Positions 23,139 to 35,701 of a stretch of 64,000 nt of DNA are shown in pieces. The position numbers and the translations under genes were made by a program. The stretch's first letter is position 1, and every line of letters starts with the position of its first letter. Origin of the DNA: Epiperipatus broadwayi (lineage: Eukaryota; Onychophora; Udeonychophora; Euonychophora; Peripatidae). The notes under the pieces are model-generated. The model worked only from the letters and a program-made list of their open reading frames with translations, had not been told where the DNA came from and made no database searches. The stretch spans positions 4,305,001 to 4,369,000 of the forward strand of contig JAQFVV010006294.1 in the NCBI GenBank assembly GCA_028023455.1. Direction: 5' to 3'.

Positions 23139-25147
23139 ATGGTATTATTAATAATTAGTAAGTGAATTACAATTTATCTTAAAATATAGTCTTTTCAATA
23201 GCCAGGCATACCAAATAAATTAAAAGTCTTTTGCCAAAAGTGGACTAATTTTCATGAAGGTAATTTATATTTTTTTCATTTAAATATAGTCCTAATAAAA
23301 GCATTTATTCCATATATACATTAGTTAAGTAAATTTCTTGAATAAAGCAAATACATAATATAAGTCTCTATTTATCTAAATATTTTCTTGATAAGAATTA
23401 TGAAAATTTTTTTAAATATAATATTTATAGAATTATTCTATCATTTAATAATTTTCAATTCCAGGTAAAACTTTATTTTATGTAAAATGAAGCTATATTA
23501 GAAGAAATTGTATTTAAGATATAAAATATTTAGCTTCCTTTATTATAGAAATTGTATAAAATTCATAATAAGAATGAATAGAATATTCTTAATTATTAGA
23601 CTGAAATAATTTGTCTTTTCTAATATACTAGTATTTATCTTTTTTAAATAGAAATTTTGATAAAGCATAATAAGTGAAATTAATTCAATCAGTACATATC
23701 ACAGATAATATCTTTCATTTTGCTTTATTTTTAAAGCACATCCTGAAGAAAGTTTACCATAAGCTTTCCCATAATGCAATACCTTGATAAATTTTAAAGT
23801 GCCAAGAGTTTTATGGTTTTAGATAGAAACCTGGATAAGTACTATTTTAATAACCTATTTTTTAAACTTTTAAAAAAAAATTAGTTAAAACAATTACATT
23901 TCAAAATAAAAGATGAAAATAAGTATAAAGTTATAGGTAAATGTGTGTTAAATGTGTTCACATTTCCTATTATATAATGCAAGTCATATGAACAATTCTG
24001 ATTGGTGTAATTAACATTAAGCTGCATCCCAATTGACCTACTAATCAGATGATCACAAACTTTCCAATATTCATAACAAAATTGCTAAAAATAAATCCTA
24101 ATTTACATATTTCCTGAGCTTTCTGGAAACAATGTCTAGATAGGAAGTCTAAACAATTAATTATTTAATTATTACATCATCTTTAAGTATTTTTTAAAAA
24201 AACAAATTATTTAGCAATTGAAATATATTACAATAAATAAAAATATTACATAATAAAATTAATAACATATTACATTATAATATTTACTTCAAATATTTTT
24301 CTTTAAGCTCTCAGACTATTTTATTATATCTTTTAAAATAAAGATATTTAGAATAACTTTACCATTAAATCCCAATCAGGAAGTTTTAATGATTAATAAC
24401 TTTAACCTGCAGGCATGCACACTCATATTCCTTTTTTTCCTTATTTAAAATTGCTAATTTAACTATGGGAATCAATTATTGACTTTAAAAATTACTTATA
24501 TCTTTAATCAGCTAAATTTTAAGATTATCTATTTGAACTATTCTTTAATACAGTTAAGATTAAATAACACATTTTATTAACATGTAATTTAAATATGCAA
24601 GACCTAGTTTTAAATTTTAAACTCATTGTTAAAGTTCTCTAATATTTAAGTTTAATAAACTATAACAACTGGACTAAGACAATTTCAGCTTTATTACTTT
24701 AAAACTAAATTTATTAGCATTTTAAGTCAGTAATAACTTTTGTAATTAAGCATTTTTAAAATTGTAAAAGAGTTACTTAAAAGAGTTAAATATAAAATTA
24801 CACTTAAAGATTACTTTTAAATTATAAATATTATAATAATCACTCTAAAAATGGGTAATCAGTTATATAAATACTTTATTATTGTCATACACCAAAGTTT
24901 TCATATTGGGAAAATAAATTGAAAAAAAAATTTTTTTAAAAAATACTATGTTAACATTAGACCTGTTATTCAGTTTTAAAGGTCACAATATATATATATC
25001 ATGACGAAGCATGACTTTTAGGAATGGAAGCACACTTCTTTTTTTACAATGTTTTTATTTCACCAACAATTTTTACATAATAGCACCTAATATATATATG
25101 TATTACACACATTTAGAAAAATCTGAAACTTATCTGTAAATCAGAGA
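23139..25147. other. AT-rich spacer
   Basis: Very AT-rich DNA with no reading frame of note, no recognised repeat unit and no RNA gene. It includes the duplicated-looking T/A tracts common in this genome. Confidence 0.55.
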
Positions 25148-25805
25148 ATATATTTTTATCTTCCAAATCATTTTAACATTCTTAAAAGTTTTAACTGTAA
25201 AGTAGATCTTAGAATTATTTGAACTTTTTATAATCACCGAGAATGCGTTAGTCAAATTCATTCTCTCTGTTTGTAAAAATTAAACTGCTGGTAAAAAAAA
25301 TAAAGTCAACAATAATTCTGTACAAAAATAATGAATTTAAATTGCTTATTCTAATCAGACTGTGATTAGTTTAAATATAGATAATACGTTATCAATATAT
25401 TTTTATCTTCCAAATCCTTTTAACATTCTTAAAAGTTTTAACTGTAAATTAGATCTTAGCATTGCTTGAACTTTATAATCAATGAAAATGTGTTAATCAA
25501 ATTCATTCTCTGCATATATAAAACAATTCAACTGTTGGTTAAAAAAAATGAAGATCAACAGTAATTCCATACAAAAAATAATGAATTTGAATTGCTCATT
25601 CTAATCAGACTGTAATTAGTTTAAATGTAGATAATATATTATCAATATATTTTTATCTTCCAAATCATTTTAACATTCTTAAAAGTTTTAACTATAAATT
25701 AGATCTTAGCATTGTTTGAACTTTTTATAATTAACTGAGAATGCATTAGTCAAATTCATCCTTTGCGTATATAAAAACAATTCAACTGTTGGTAAAAAAA
25801 ATTGA
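25148..25805. repeat. Tandem repeat, about 248-bp unit, 2.6 copies
   Basis: Units begin at ATATATTTTTATCTTCCAAA near 25148, 25395 and 25645. Each carries 'aaaagttttaactgtaaa', 'ttagatcttag' and 'tcaaattcattctc' at the same offsets. The third unit is cut off after 'caactgttggtaaaaaaa'. Confidence 0.85.
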
Positions 25806-25849
25806 AAGTAAATTTTTTAAATTGCATTTTAATTAAGGCTTTTGAAAGT

Positions 25850-26430
25850 TTTTTTAATCTAGTGCCCCAACTCCTCAATCTAAGATAAAGATGATTTGAA
25901 TGCCTTCTCTTGTAGTAGCATTTATCATAATAAAGAAAATAAATAAAAAAAGCTTGTTTTGAACTCATTAGCATGCTCTTAATTTTACATATTGGTAAAG
26001 TGCAAGCTATATATAAGTCATGTGACATCTGACTTTTTATTATTACTATTATTATTTTGTTGTTGGGGCTTTGGCTAAATTAAGTGGCTAAGCCTATTAA
26101 CATATGGAGTATCTGAATTAAGTTCAGGCCTATATCATTTTTTCAGTTGGAGAGCTGACTTTAAAGACATGCAGGTGTCTAAAAGTTTCAGATCTTGACA
26201 ATTACCTTTTAGATAAATGCTTAGCTTGAGTTGGTTTTTTGAATCTAGTGTCCCAACTCCTCACTGAAGAGACCCATAGGTCAAAACCAGTCTGGGGATG
26301 GGGACAATCTGAGATAAAGATGATTTGAATACCTTCTCTTGTAGTAGCATTTATCATAAATAAAGAAAATAAATAAAAAAAGCTTGTTTAGAGCTCATTA
26401 GCATGCTCTTAATTTTATATGTGTGTGTGC
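25850..26430. repeat. Direct repeat pair of about 150 bp
   Basis: The stretch 'gataaagatgatttgaat...cattagcatgctcttaatttta' near 25880-25990 is repeated near 26305-26420 with few changes. The second copy contains extra sequence around 'cactgaagagacccatagg'. No coding meaning is apparent. Confidence 0.75.
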
Positions 26431-26804
26431 ATGTGTACGTATGTATACTTATGTATGATCAATTAAATATGAAATTCTCTAGTCAAACTAATTAAGTTGC
26501 CAATTTCTATAATGATAAGTGTATAAATATATATTTATTAAAAATTAATGGGATGAAGAAGTAAAACAGCTGATGATGATCAAGCATCTCAGGAAGTCAA
26601 TGCATGAAATGGACATGAAGGAGTGAATAAAATAATCTTATACATATAAATATTCACATGTTGATATCCTAAATTACATATTGGCATGGAAGTGAGTTTG
26701 TGCAGATTGATTTTACGATTATCATCAATGACAATCACACCAATATATTATCTTATTTTATCATATCTAGCTTTTGTTTTAAAAAGATAAATATTCTCTA
26801 AGTT

Positions 26805-27062
26805 TAGATTGAATGATTCCATAAATAAATCTATTCTTCTCAAACTTCTCATCATTATTTTAAAAAAAAAACAAGTTTAGGGGAATAACAAGAAAGTAGA
26901 ATATAAATGATCACTTAACTTCGAACATATACATTTTCATATACATGAAAAAGTAGAACTGTTTCTACCTAAAAAACAAAGATATTCTCACACATATTAA
27001 GAAAAAAATTGAATTTAATAATAATAATAATTGTAGTACTGCATACAAATACATATTAACAT
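26805..27062. repeat. Dispersed direct repeat, copy 1 (partner at 29440-29695)
   Basis: About 255 bp starting 'gaatgattccataaata' and including 'gaacatatacattttcata', 'catgaaaaagtagaa' and 'ttgaatttaataataata' matches 29440-29695 in the same order and orientation. Confidence 0.8.
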
Positions 27063-27172
27063 ACTGTACTAGGTCATAGCTTTTTCATCTATTTTTTTAT
27101 ATTTATATAGATCCCATTTACTAAAGGCGTTTTGAATCATTTCACTATACATACAAGTATAAAAGATTAATT

Positions 27173-27650
27173 GTATTTTTATATTGGACTATATCCATCA
27201 TCTAATATGTGTGTTGAATGTCTTTAGAAAAGTTTAATTTTTAGTTAAATATTCCAAATGCATTCAATTGTTAGTAATATCACAGCAAACAGGTTAGTAT
27301 ACGCACAACGTTTCGAGAGGTTTTTTTCCTCTCCTCTTCTTCAGGTGTTGCTGGCCTGACCAGTGACAGTACTAGCATGGGATTCGAACCTGGGTCCTTA
27401 GATTCTTGATTATTGAAATTTAAGGTAACGCTCTAACCAACTGAGCCAGTTGGTTAGAGCGTTACCTTAAATTTCAATAATCAAGAAGTTAGTGCATATA
27501 CTAACCTGTTTGGTGTGATATTATTAACATTTGTTTGCTGTGATATTACTAACAGTTGAATGCATTTGGAATATTTAACTAAAAATTAAACTTTTCTAAA
27601 GACATTCAACACACATATTAGATGATGGAAATAGTCCAATATAAAAATAC
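27173..27650. repeat. Long palindrome with tRNA-like core
   Basis: The outer arms are inverted copies: GTATTTTTATATTGGACT at 27173 mirrors the sequence ending at 27650. The arms continue inward for about 130 bp with strong identity. A second, near-perfect palindrome of about 84 bp sits at 27403-27486 around a tRNA D-arm-like sequence. The left arm has about 95 bp (27308-27402) that the right arm lacks, so the structure is an asymmetric inverted duplication of a SINE-like unit. Confidence 0.8.
27308..27450 (-). mobile_element. tRNA-headed SINE-like unit
   Basis: On the minus strand, the pol III A-box TGGCTCAGTTGG (27448-27437) and the B-box GGTTCGAATCC (27390-27380) are about 60 bp apart, as in a tRNA head with a variant anticodon arm. 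Downstream comes CCTGAAGAAGAG, a 6-bp-stem hairpin (GAGAGG, A7 loop, CCTCTC) and GAAACGTTG. It is not a functional tRNA gene, as the acceptor stem does not form. It is most likely a SINE copy captured in the palindrome. Confidence 0.6.
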
Positions 27651-27984
27651 AGCTAGAACACCATCATCACAAACCTTCAGAAAAACAATAACAGATTAAT
27701 GTTCATGATATGACCAAATCATTCCCTCCTTTTTAATATAATAATTAAATATTAGGGAAAACACTAATATATTTACTGGTCAATCTAACCCTGAGTCATA
27801 TAATATAAAAGAGAACTATAATTTGTAACAGTTTTTATTTATTTGTTTCAGGTACCAGTGTTCAATGGACCATATTAGCTGAACGCACCATCACAAAGTA
27901 ATTAATAAAGGTGGAATTTCTCTCCTTTATAATTATAAGTTTTTAATATCTGGTTTCTATTTACGAATCTCAGCCTCAGGGTAG

Positions 27985-28300
27985 CCTTTGAGCGTTCCAT
28001 CATCAGATTTTTAATTGGATGAAGAGTTGGAGTGAGGAGTGGATTGAAGCCTATCCATTGAAGTATGAAGATTGGCTATCTTAATATATATCTGAGCACT
28101 TATTGCATATATGTGTAGAGATGATAATCTGGACCAACTGATGATTGCTGGTTTAGCATGAAATATGTATATTGGTGATTATTTATCTTTTCAACATATA
28201 TGTGTTCAAGTGTATCAGTGTTACGAGATAGAATGGAGAGTGGTGGGTCATGTGAAAGTCTGTGCTCATATACCCTATATATTATATATATTGATACAGG
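27985..28300. repeat. Dispersed ~300-bp repeat, family R300, copy 1
   Basis: The order 'catcatcagatttt', 'gtatgaagatt-gctatctta', 'gctggtt-agcatgaaatatgtatat', 'gattatttatctttt' recurs at 40690-41050 and 41164-41410. The final part ('acgagatagaatggagagtggtgg', to 'cctatatatta') also recurs at 45226-45300. The 78-codon frame overlapping this repeat is unlikely to be a gene. Confidence 0.7.
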
Positions 28301-28401
28301 TATATAATAAGTCTGTATTTCAGTTATTACAGAGATTTAGTAATTTAATAGCTTGTATTAGCATTCATACATGGAGTAATTTAAATAAGGAAGATTACTG
28401 A

Positions 28402-29439
28402 ATTTAAATGACCACATAGATTTAATAAAAAAGTAAGTACATATTATAAATACAAAATTATATATTAATACTACCCTACTACATATTATTAAACATTAAC
28501 ATATAGATACATTACATAGATATTTAACACATATTCTTAATTACAAATTTAATTAGATATTTTGTTAACAATAATAATGTTTAGTTCATCTGTCTTATTA
28601 GTTCACTAAAAGTTTATAATATTATTTCAGATAACCATTAAAGTTAGGTATAGAGCTCTCATTAATCTTACCTATTATTTCTTTGAATGGGTTAAATGAT
28701 TGATATAATAGGCATAGATCATGGCCATTGGTTTCTTATTTCTATAAACTATGAGATCCATTATATCCAGTTGAAGTGTTGTTTTTCTTATTAGCTTGCT
28801 AGGTTCCTAATATTACGTAAGCATATCTGTTTAGCAGAGCATCTGGTTTGACTTATACCTACAGGTAAAAGAAAATATAGAAGAAAACATTTTTATACAG
28901 TTTTCAGGATGTTTTTTTATTTTCCACCATTTAATGAAGAATATAGCATTCTAATTTGAAGAACTCACAAGTAATATTAATGAAGCAAAGAAGGAATGAA
29001 TCAAAGTTTTCGGGGTGATCTTTTATACCACTGGTCTGATCCCATTGTGCAACTACCTATTCACACTTCCCCTGCAAAACTTATTTTTATTATAATTAAT
29101 TTACAATATTAATCATAACTTATATGCAATACATGGTTTTATATTATCTTTAATATAGCATTCATTTTTGGTTGTGGACTAACATCATTTCATCAACCAA
29201 AATGAATGAACACTTTGTCACACCTCCCTTCACCTCTAATTACAGTTAATTTACATTTTTTTCTTATCCAAAAAATATCTTGATGTACATTTTCTTTTTC
29301 TTTGTTTATCATGTAGTTACAATAAAAATAATAAACATTATTTAGTAAATAAATATATATTATTATACTTTATAAAATATATTTTCCTCTCAGCAATCTT
29401 CTTTCATGGTAGAATGCCAAACCTACATTGTACCAAAAA
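28402..29439. other. AT-rich spacer
   Basis: No supported gene or repeat is visible. There are scattered AT-rich tracts only. Confidence 0.5.
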
Positions 29440-29695
29440 GTTTAGAATGAATGATTCCATAAATAATTTTTCTCAAACTTTCCATTATTATTTCAAAAAC
29501 AAATTTAGGGAAATAGCAAGAGAATAGAATATAAATGATTCCTTAACTTTGAACATATACACTTTCATACACATGAAAAAGTAGAAATGTTTCTATTTGA
29601 AGAACAGATTTACACACTGACATGTTAAGAAAAAAATTGAATTTAATAATAATAATTATAGTATGTTATACAAATACATATAAACATACATGTTG
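29440..29695. repeat. Dispersed direct repeat, copy 2 (partner at 26805-27062)
   Basis: This is the second copy of the roughly 255-bp unit described at 26805, in the same orientation, about 2.6 kb away. Confidence 0.8.
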
Positions 29696-29975
29696 TTAAC
29701 ACTATACTACAATGTCAAAATTTTCACCCTTGATTTTGTTTAATGTAAATCATCTATTGGCATAAGTTTTAATTCCAAAAAAGGATAACTTAAATCTATG
29801 TGTAGCTAAGACTAGTATATACATATTGCATACTAAAATTTCTCTATCTAATTAGGAATAACAGATCTCAAATCAGCAAACATTATATTGAATTTTTATT
29901 TTAATAAGTAAAAAAAAAATCAAAATTATAATTTCTGAAAGTAAAGAATTAGATCATAAAAAGAAAATAATAAAA

Positions 29976-30789
29976 GTACTTTAGTATTAGTCCTGCTATG
30001 ACGTATTATTTCAATAACATTTTCATTCGTTAATATTTATTCAAAATTTAAATTAACAATGTCATGGCAACCAAAATGCTGATCTGACTAATTCATTTCA
30101 ATGATTAAGATATGTATGTGGTGGCCTGCAATGCTTGCGAGATTTTGTGCTATCACATCCATGTTAATACTCTGATCCTTTCACTGAGATTCATTTCTAT
30201 TTTATAATGCAACACACAGTTCAGTTTACTACAGTGTCTCTCATCATCTGTAAGTATTTTTTTTTAATTTAAAAATACATTTCTAGTTAAACACTTATAT
30301 TTATTTTTGCTAATCATTTTAAAATCTTAAATATTTGTTTGTTTTTACAGTCAGAAATATTTGTTTTTATTTTGAAATACTTTTAAAAATATTATCTTAA
30401 AATTATACTTCACTATCTTAAAGTTACAGTTCACCATTTTGGTTTTTGTTTAGATTGAACATGCAGTTTGTGATGGCACAAAGCACAGCAGTAATGATGT
30501 TTTCAGTGTTGTCCAGTAAATATACAACTCATAAGTACTTGATAATTTAATTTTTTAATGTCTTTTTGCCTTTTTTTCATAATTAAATATATATCCATTA
30601 TTTTTTCATATTACATGTGCTATGACATAGCACATTATTCTAAGTTTTTCAGTATGTTTAAAACAATGCCTCTACAGTATCTGCTGATAAATTTTATTTA
30701 TTAAGTTTGTTCATACATTACTTGGAGATGTTATTTTAAGCATCACAAACTTATAGTAATATGTCATAGCAGAACTAATACCAAAGTAC
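29976..30789. mobile_element. TIR element candidate, unknown superfamily
   Basis: Inverted 33-bp termini (29976-30008 and 30757-30789) match at 30 of 33 positions, beginning GTACTTT and including CTGCTATGAC. The 814-bp interior has no transposase frame and contains a short palindrome around 'gctatgacatagc' (near 30620). No convincing target-site duplication was found beyond the termini, so the superfamily cannot be assigned. Confidence 0.55.
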
Positions 30790-33291
30790 CATAGTAAAAA
30801 ATGTACAATTATTTATTGTGGATTTTAGCCCACTTTACAATAATACTTTTCTTTATGCCCATGTGTACAAAATGATATTTATTGTTGTGCTTCAGCCATT
30901 TATCTGATCTTTTCTATTATACTGGGAGAGTATTAGATATTTTCTCTTTGATTTAGTTTAGCTTTTGATAACAATGTATTCTTAGTTTCACATCTTTTTT
31001 GAGATGTTAATCATTATTAGTCCACTGTTGAAAGAAGATCTTTCTAAATTTAATCTAGTTTCTCCAATTATAACTTTTTCATGTGACATGAGGAAACATT
31101 ATTACAATCATTTCATATGTGGATACTTAAGTCTTTTACAATTTTTTGGAATACAATTCAGATTTTAATTATTTATCTATTATCTTTTTTTTAGCAATAT
31201 CTCCACCCCATTTCCATTTGGTCCCTTTTTTTTTGTTTTTTTTTGCAATCAGTAGGTTGATATTAAAATAAATTTAATACATTCAGGAAGGAATTATGAG
31301 AGATTTTATAATGCTTCTGTTACATCACATATGGAATAATCAGCCATATTCTGAGACACAAGCAACCCAAAGGGTGTGCTTTTCATTGTATTCTTTGATA
31401 AATATTAACAATTACTTTTTATTAAGGCATTTCTTGTGAAGATATCATAATAATGCTTACACCTTTCTTCACTGATTGTTAACGATCTATATTTCTAATG
31501 ATTCTCTAGCAATAAATTTCCCTGCATTCAACAACTATATAAGCAAAGTAATTTATATATGCAAATGAGTCTGAGACATCATTCAAGAGATTTTTTTTTC
31601 ACATTATTATTGTTTCAAACAGTTTAGAAAAATGTATTTATCTTTTAATTTAAATTTGATTGATTGAGAAAACTTTAAGATATGATCATTCTAGAGATAG
31701 CTGAGATCATATAGCAATATATAATAATAATGTGTAAGTAGCATTATTTACACTTACATAAATTTGATTGATAATTTTCATTCTACTTGCAAGATTACTG
31801 ATTGAATATATAGTATAATGGATAGTCAGTATAACCAATTTAAATTGACATTTATGTAACTGATTATTGTTTTATTTAATATTTTAGGGTATAACAGCAA
31901 TACTTTAAATATATATTTGTGGTACTATTATATGAGCAGAGGAGTTAATATGGTTAATATTTTTTTACACATTAACCATACCAATGGTCAGATCAAGATG
32001 GTAAAAAATATACAACCTGTGGCCACCTTTCAATACCATTACATTCTTTCCTAATTGCAAGAAGCAAATACCTCGTCTGCAGATATTTTTATTTATATTG
32101 AGGATGAATCATCAGGTGCCATCTGACTAAATTTGATGGTTTTTCAACAAAGAAGGTCTTTAAATGCTTCAAGTACTTCATTCCCTTGACTAGCATAAAG
32201 AGCAAGAAACTCATGATTCAAACTACCAGACAATGTATATTAAAACACATATATAAATGACAATTTGATTTTAATTAATATTATATGGTGAGGTGTGGAG
32301 AGAGAAAATTAAGTCAAATTAACAACTTCAAACAACATTTATGTACAAAATATTGCATAATAATCAAAATAAAATGTAAATTACATTAATTATAGAGTTC
32401 TTTACTATGGATTAGTCCATTTTTAATTATTTTTAGTTTATATAAAGTTTGTAAAGAGAATAAAATTTGTTTAGATTTTGGATTTATCATACATCTTTAT
32501 ATTTACCTAGTTTTTATTACAGCTTTTGTTTCTGGAGTGCACTCCTGTCATCTTGAATATTGATGGGGTTCATTACTGGAATTTTTACCTTTTTTGGCAG
32601 TTGGTCACTCCTACTTTCTGAAGCAACATATATCTTGGGTCTTATTCAGCCAATAAGATGATGGGTAGGTATCTCAGCAATGGTCATCAAAGACATTTAC
32701 TACATTTCAGGTGGTTAAATGGAATAACTGGGTGGTGAACATCAAACTAATACCCCTCTGATATCTTAGCCATACATGGTGATATTAAGACATCCACATT
32801 TATAGCTTTACATTTCTAATGGATGAACTGGTTCTCAATGAAGGAATCAGCAAACTTTGTACAAGTTGGCAGTACAATGAGTATAGCACACTACTGAACT
32901 GATAGCAAACTAAATAACAGACTCTTAACAGAAAAACTCAGCAGACTCAATACAATAGAAATTTTGTCACTTTCATACCTTTTCCAATCATTGTTTGATA
33001 CTACCCACATTATAATTGGTTTTCCAAATTCATTTTTTTAAATAATTAGTTGATCCCTTCTTTTTCTTAATTACAACCTTGATTAATATTATTTAATCAG
33101 TTGAAAATATTGCTAATTTTGAGTAAAACATAATCCCCTTACTGATTAGATAATTTGCAAAATATTTTGATCTCTAAATAGTTTCAGTAATTATTTGTAC
33201 AATCATTTACAATTAAATTTTTTTCACTAAATAACTTTATAATCCTTCATTATTTTTACATATTTAAAGTTATAATTTAGTTCCTTTGTTT
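30790..33291. other. AT-rich spacer without recognised features
   Basis: I see no gene, RNA or clear repeat family here. A short hairpin ('atggttaat' ... 'attaaccat') lies near 31951-31980. Confidence 0.5.
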
Positions 33292-33745
33292 TTACATTCA
33301 AATATCAGCCTTTCAAGCTAATTGAGCACGCGCCTTTTGAGAGTGTTAAATAAATGAATACTTTCCTCTTCAATCCAAGATATAGTATTTGTGCAGGAAT
33401 AAAAAGGATTCTCTTATTCCTATGACTCAAATTTTTTTATATGAGCAAATCTGAAGAACTGTTGAGGAGAGCGTGAGTAGAATTCTCACTTTAAATTACT
33501 ATTTACGATGTTTTTTTTTGACTGAATGACGTAAATAGTAATTTAAAGTGAGAATTCTACTCACGTTCTCTTCAACGGTTCTTCAGATTTGCTCATATAA
33601 AAGAATTTGAGTCATAGGAATAAGAGGATCCTTTTTATTCCTGCACAAATACTATATCTTGGATTGAAGAGGAAAGTATTCATTTATTTAACACTCTCAA
33701 AAGGCGTGTGCTCAATTAGCTTGAAAGACTGATATTTGAATGTAA
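33292..33745. mobile_element. Long palindromic (fold-back) element, family P2 copy 1
   Basis: Two arms of about 215 bp (33292-33506 and 33531-33745) are near-perfect inverted copies separated by a loop of about 24 bp. The arms start TTACATTCAAATATCAG and include 'tttcaagctaatt' and 'ataaatgaatact'. The element at 58528-59017 shares these landmarks ('tttcaagctaat', 'ataaatgaatact', 'ctttaaattac', 'tgaatgaatga'), so this is a mobile family and not a chance inversion. No coding region is present. Confidence 0.8.
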
Positions 33746-35678
33746 TGTAATTGTAAACATGGTGCTAGATAAAATAATTGCTTATTTCTTTGTTTTTATG
33801 GAATTTTTTTTAGTCAAAAGAATAGATGAAATCTTTTAAAATAGTAACTCTAAAAATTCCTACATTGCAATAGGTTTTAATCAGACTTTGATTTAATAAA
33901 AAAAAAATCACTGAATGCCATTGATATGCAAATAGCAATCAATGTTATTCACTTGTCTTGAATAGCAGTCAAGCGCTATTCACTTTCCCTCGATTATTTT
34001 TCCTGTAAAATTTAAAAATTTTGAATCAAAGTTTACATTTAGGGTATATTGATGTAAAAATTATGAATATAAAAAATTATGAGAAATGTATTTATTTATG
34101 TTCAAAATCTATTACAAAAGCAAAAAACATTTTGGTTTAATTTTTGACTTTGACAGTTAGAAATGCCTGGAGAACCATAGCCGAAGTCAGTGCTTTGCGG
34201 CACCTTATATAGGAAAAAAGGTGGGACAATATCCAATAGACTACAATCAGAAATCGATTTTTTGTAAAAAAAAAAAAAAAAATACTGCCAATAGCAGATT
34301 TGTTTGAAATTAAAATTTTAAATAAGATAAAGCTACAAATTATGATAAAATAAGCATAAAACAGAGAAAATGCAGCCAAAATGGCTGAGAGATGGTGCAA
34401 AATATAAAAATTATATTTTTTTTTGTAGTAATCACTTTAAAATTATTAGTCATAGTAAAATGTCTTCCAACAGTTCATATTTTTAAGAAAAAAAATTCAT
34501 CAATTCATAAGTATCTGCTAAAAAAGTCATCAATATTTGTATTTAAAAAGCTGTTATATAAAAAAACCACCAATTCATAAGTACATTCTAAAAACATCAG
34601 GACTTTGAACCGTTATTTTTTTCTGTTCCAGCAAAAATAACATTTTTTCTGGTTTCTGGCTCATAATCCTGAAAAAAAACAGTCACTCTTATATACACTT
34701 TTACCAAAAAAAGGCACCCCCAACATTAAAAAGTTTGGCCACCTGTGTAATTTACATTCTCTCTAATTGCATCTAAAGTTCAGTACATGCATTATACTTG
34801 CATTCAAATAAGTTGTGTTCAATAATTTGGTCCCAAGGCAGGCTTGGAATATGAATAATACTACTTTTTTATCAGTTTGAACCATTACAATATATTAGTA
34901 TATGTATGTGATAATTGTGCCAAAAAATAATCTATAAATGTATTTTTACAACATTAATATTAATCCCCTTTAGGTATTATATTTGCTGCCTCATAACATA
35001 ATAAATATGGTTTGAAATGGAGCCTTCCTTTTTAGACAAAGAGACATTGTTGTTTCATATTTAGGTAGAATAAAGATGGTATAATCAAGTGTAAAGTAGA
35101 AAGTTATAAAATAGAAGTGAGAATTAATAAAGTTGCAAAAATCCAGATTGGTTCAATAAGTTCTTTTTCAAATTTACTAATTATATCTATATATTCATAT
35201 TTAAAATATAATCTAACCACTATTCTTGTATTAGACTTACCATGAAAGACTCTAAGGCTACTTTCAGGAAGTATGCAGATAATTTTTTAAAAAAATTATG
35301 CAGTAGAAGAATACACCAAGGGAGTGTTACTATTCTGAAAGGCTCTGATAAGGCTAATTGAAATTATAAATCATTTATGTAAGTTCCAATATTCAAATGA
35401 ACTTTCCTTTATTAAGAAGTTAGTTGAATGTTTCAATCCTATTCATCATGGCATGTTCTCAGTCTCTATTTTTATCAATGATACCAAATCCAAAAGAGAA
35501 ATTCAGAGAATTTAATACGGTCCTTTGTGATATGACAAATACCTGTCTGTATAACATACTTTTGGAGATGGTTTTATTAAGTATATTCATGATTGATGTC
35601 TCAGATATCCATCTCCAACAACAATTATTGGCTGATCTCTAGTTCAAACCCAAGAATGGTATCAGGAAAAGCCTTGGT
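33746..35678. other. AT-rich spacer
   Basis: The short frames here are low-complexity. An A run of about 17 lies near 34265. The 72-codon plus-strand frame at 35424-35642 could be the upstream edge of the degenerate retroelement described next, but shows no motif I recognise. Confidence 0.45.
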
Positions 35679-35701
35679 TTATAGAACAGCTTTATAAATA
35701 T

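Noticed and set aside
25148-25805. CRISPR array
   Set aside because: Units are about 248 bp with no short repeat-spacer structure, and the DNA is eukaryotic.
27308-27353. Hammerhead ribozyme
   Set aside because: CUGAAGA is present, but four extra bases separate it from stem II, and no stems I and III were found. Kept only as a structural motif.
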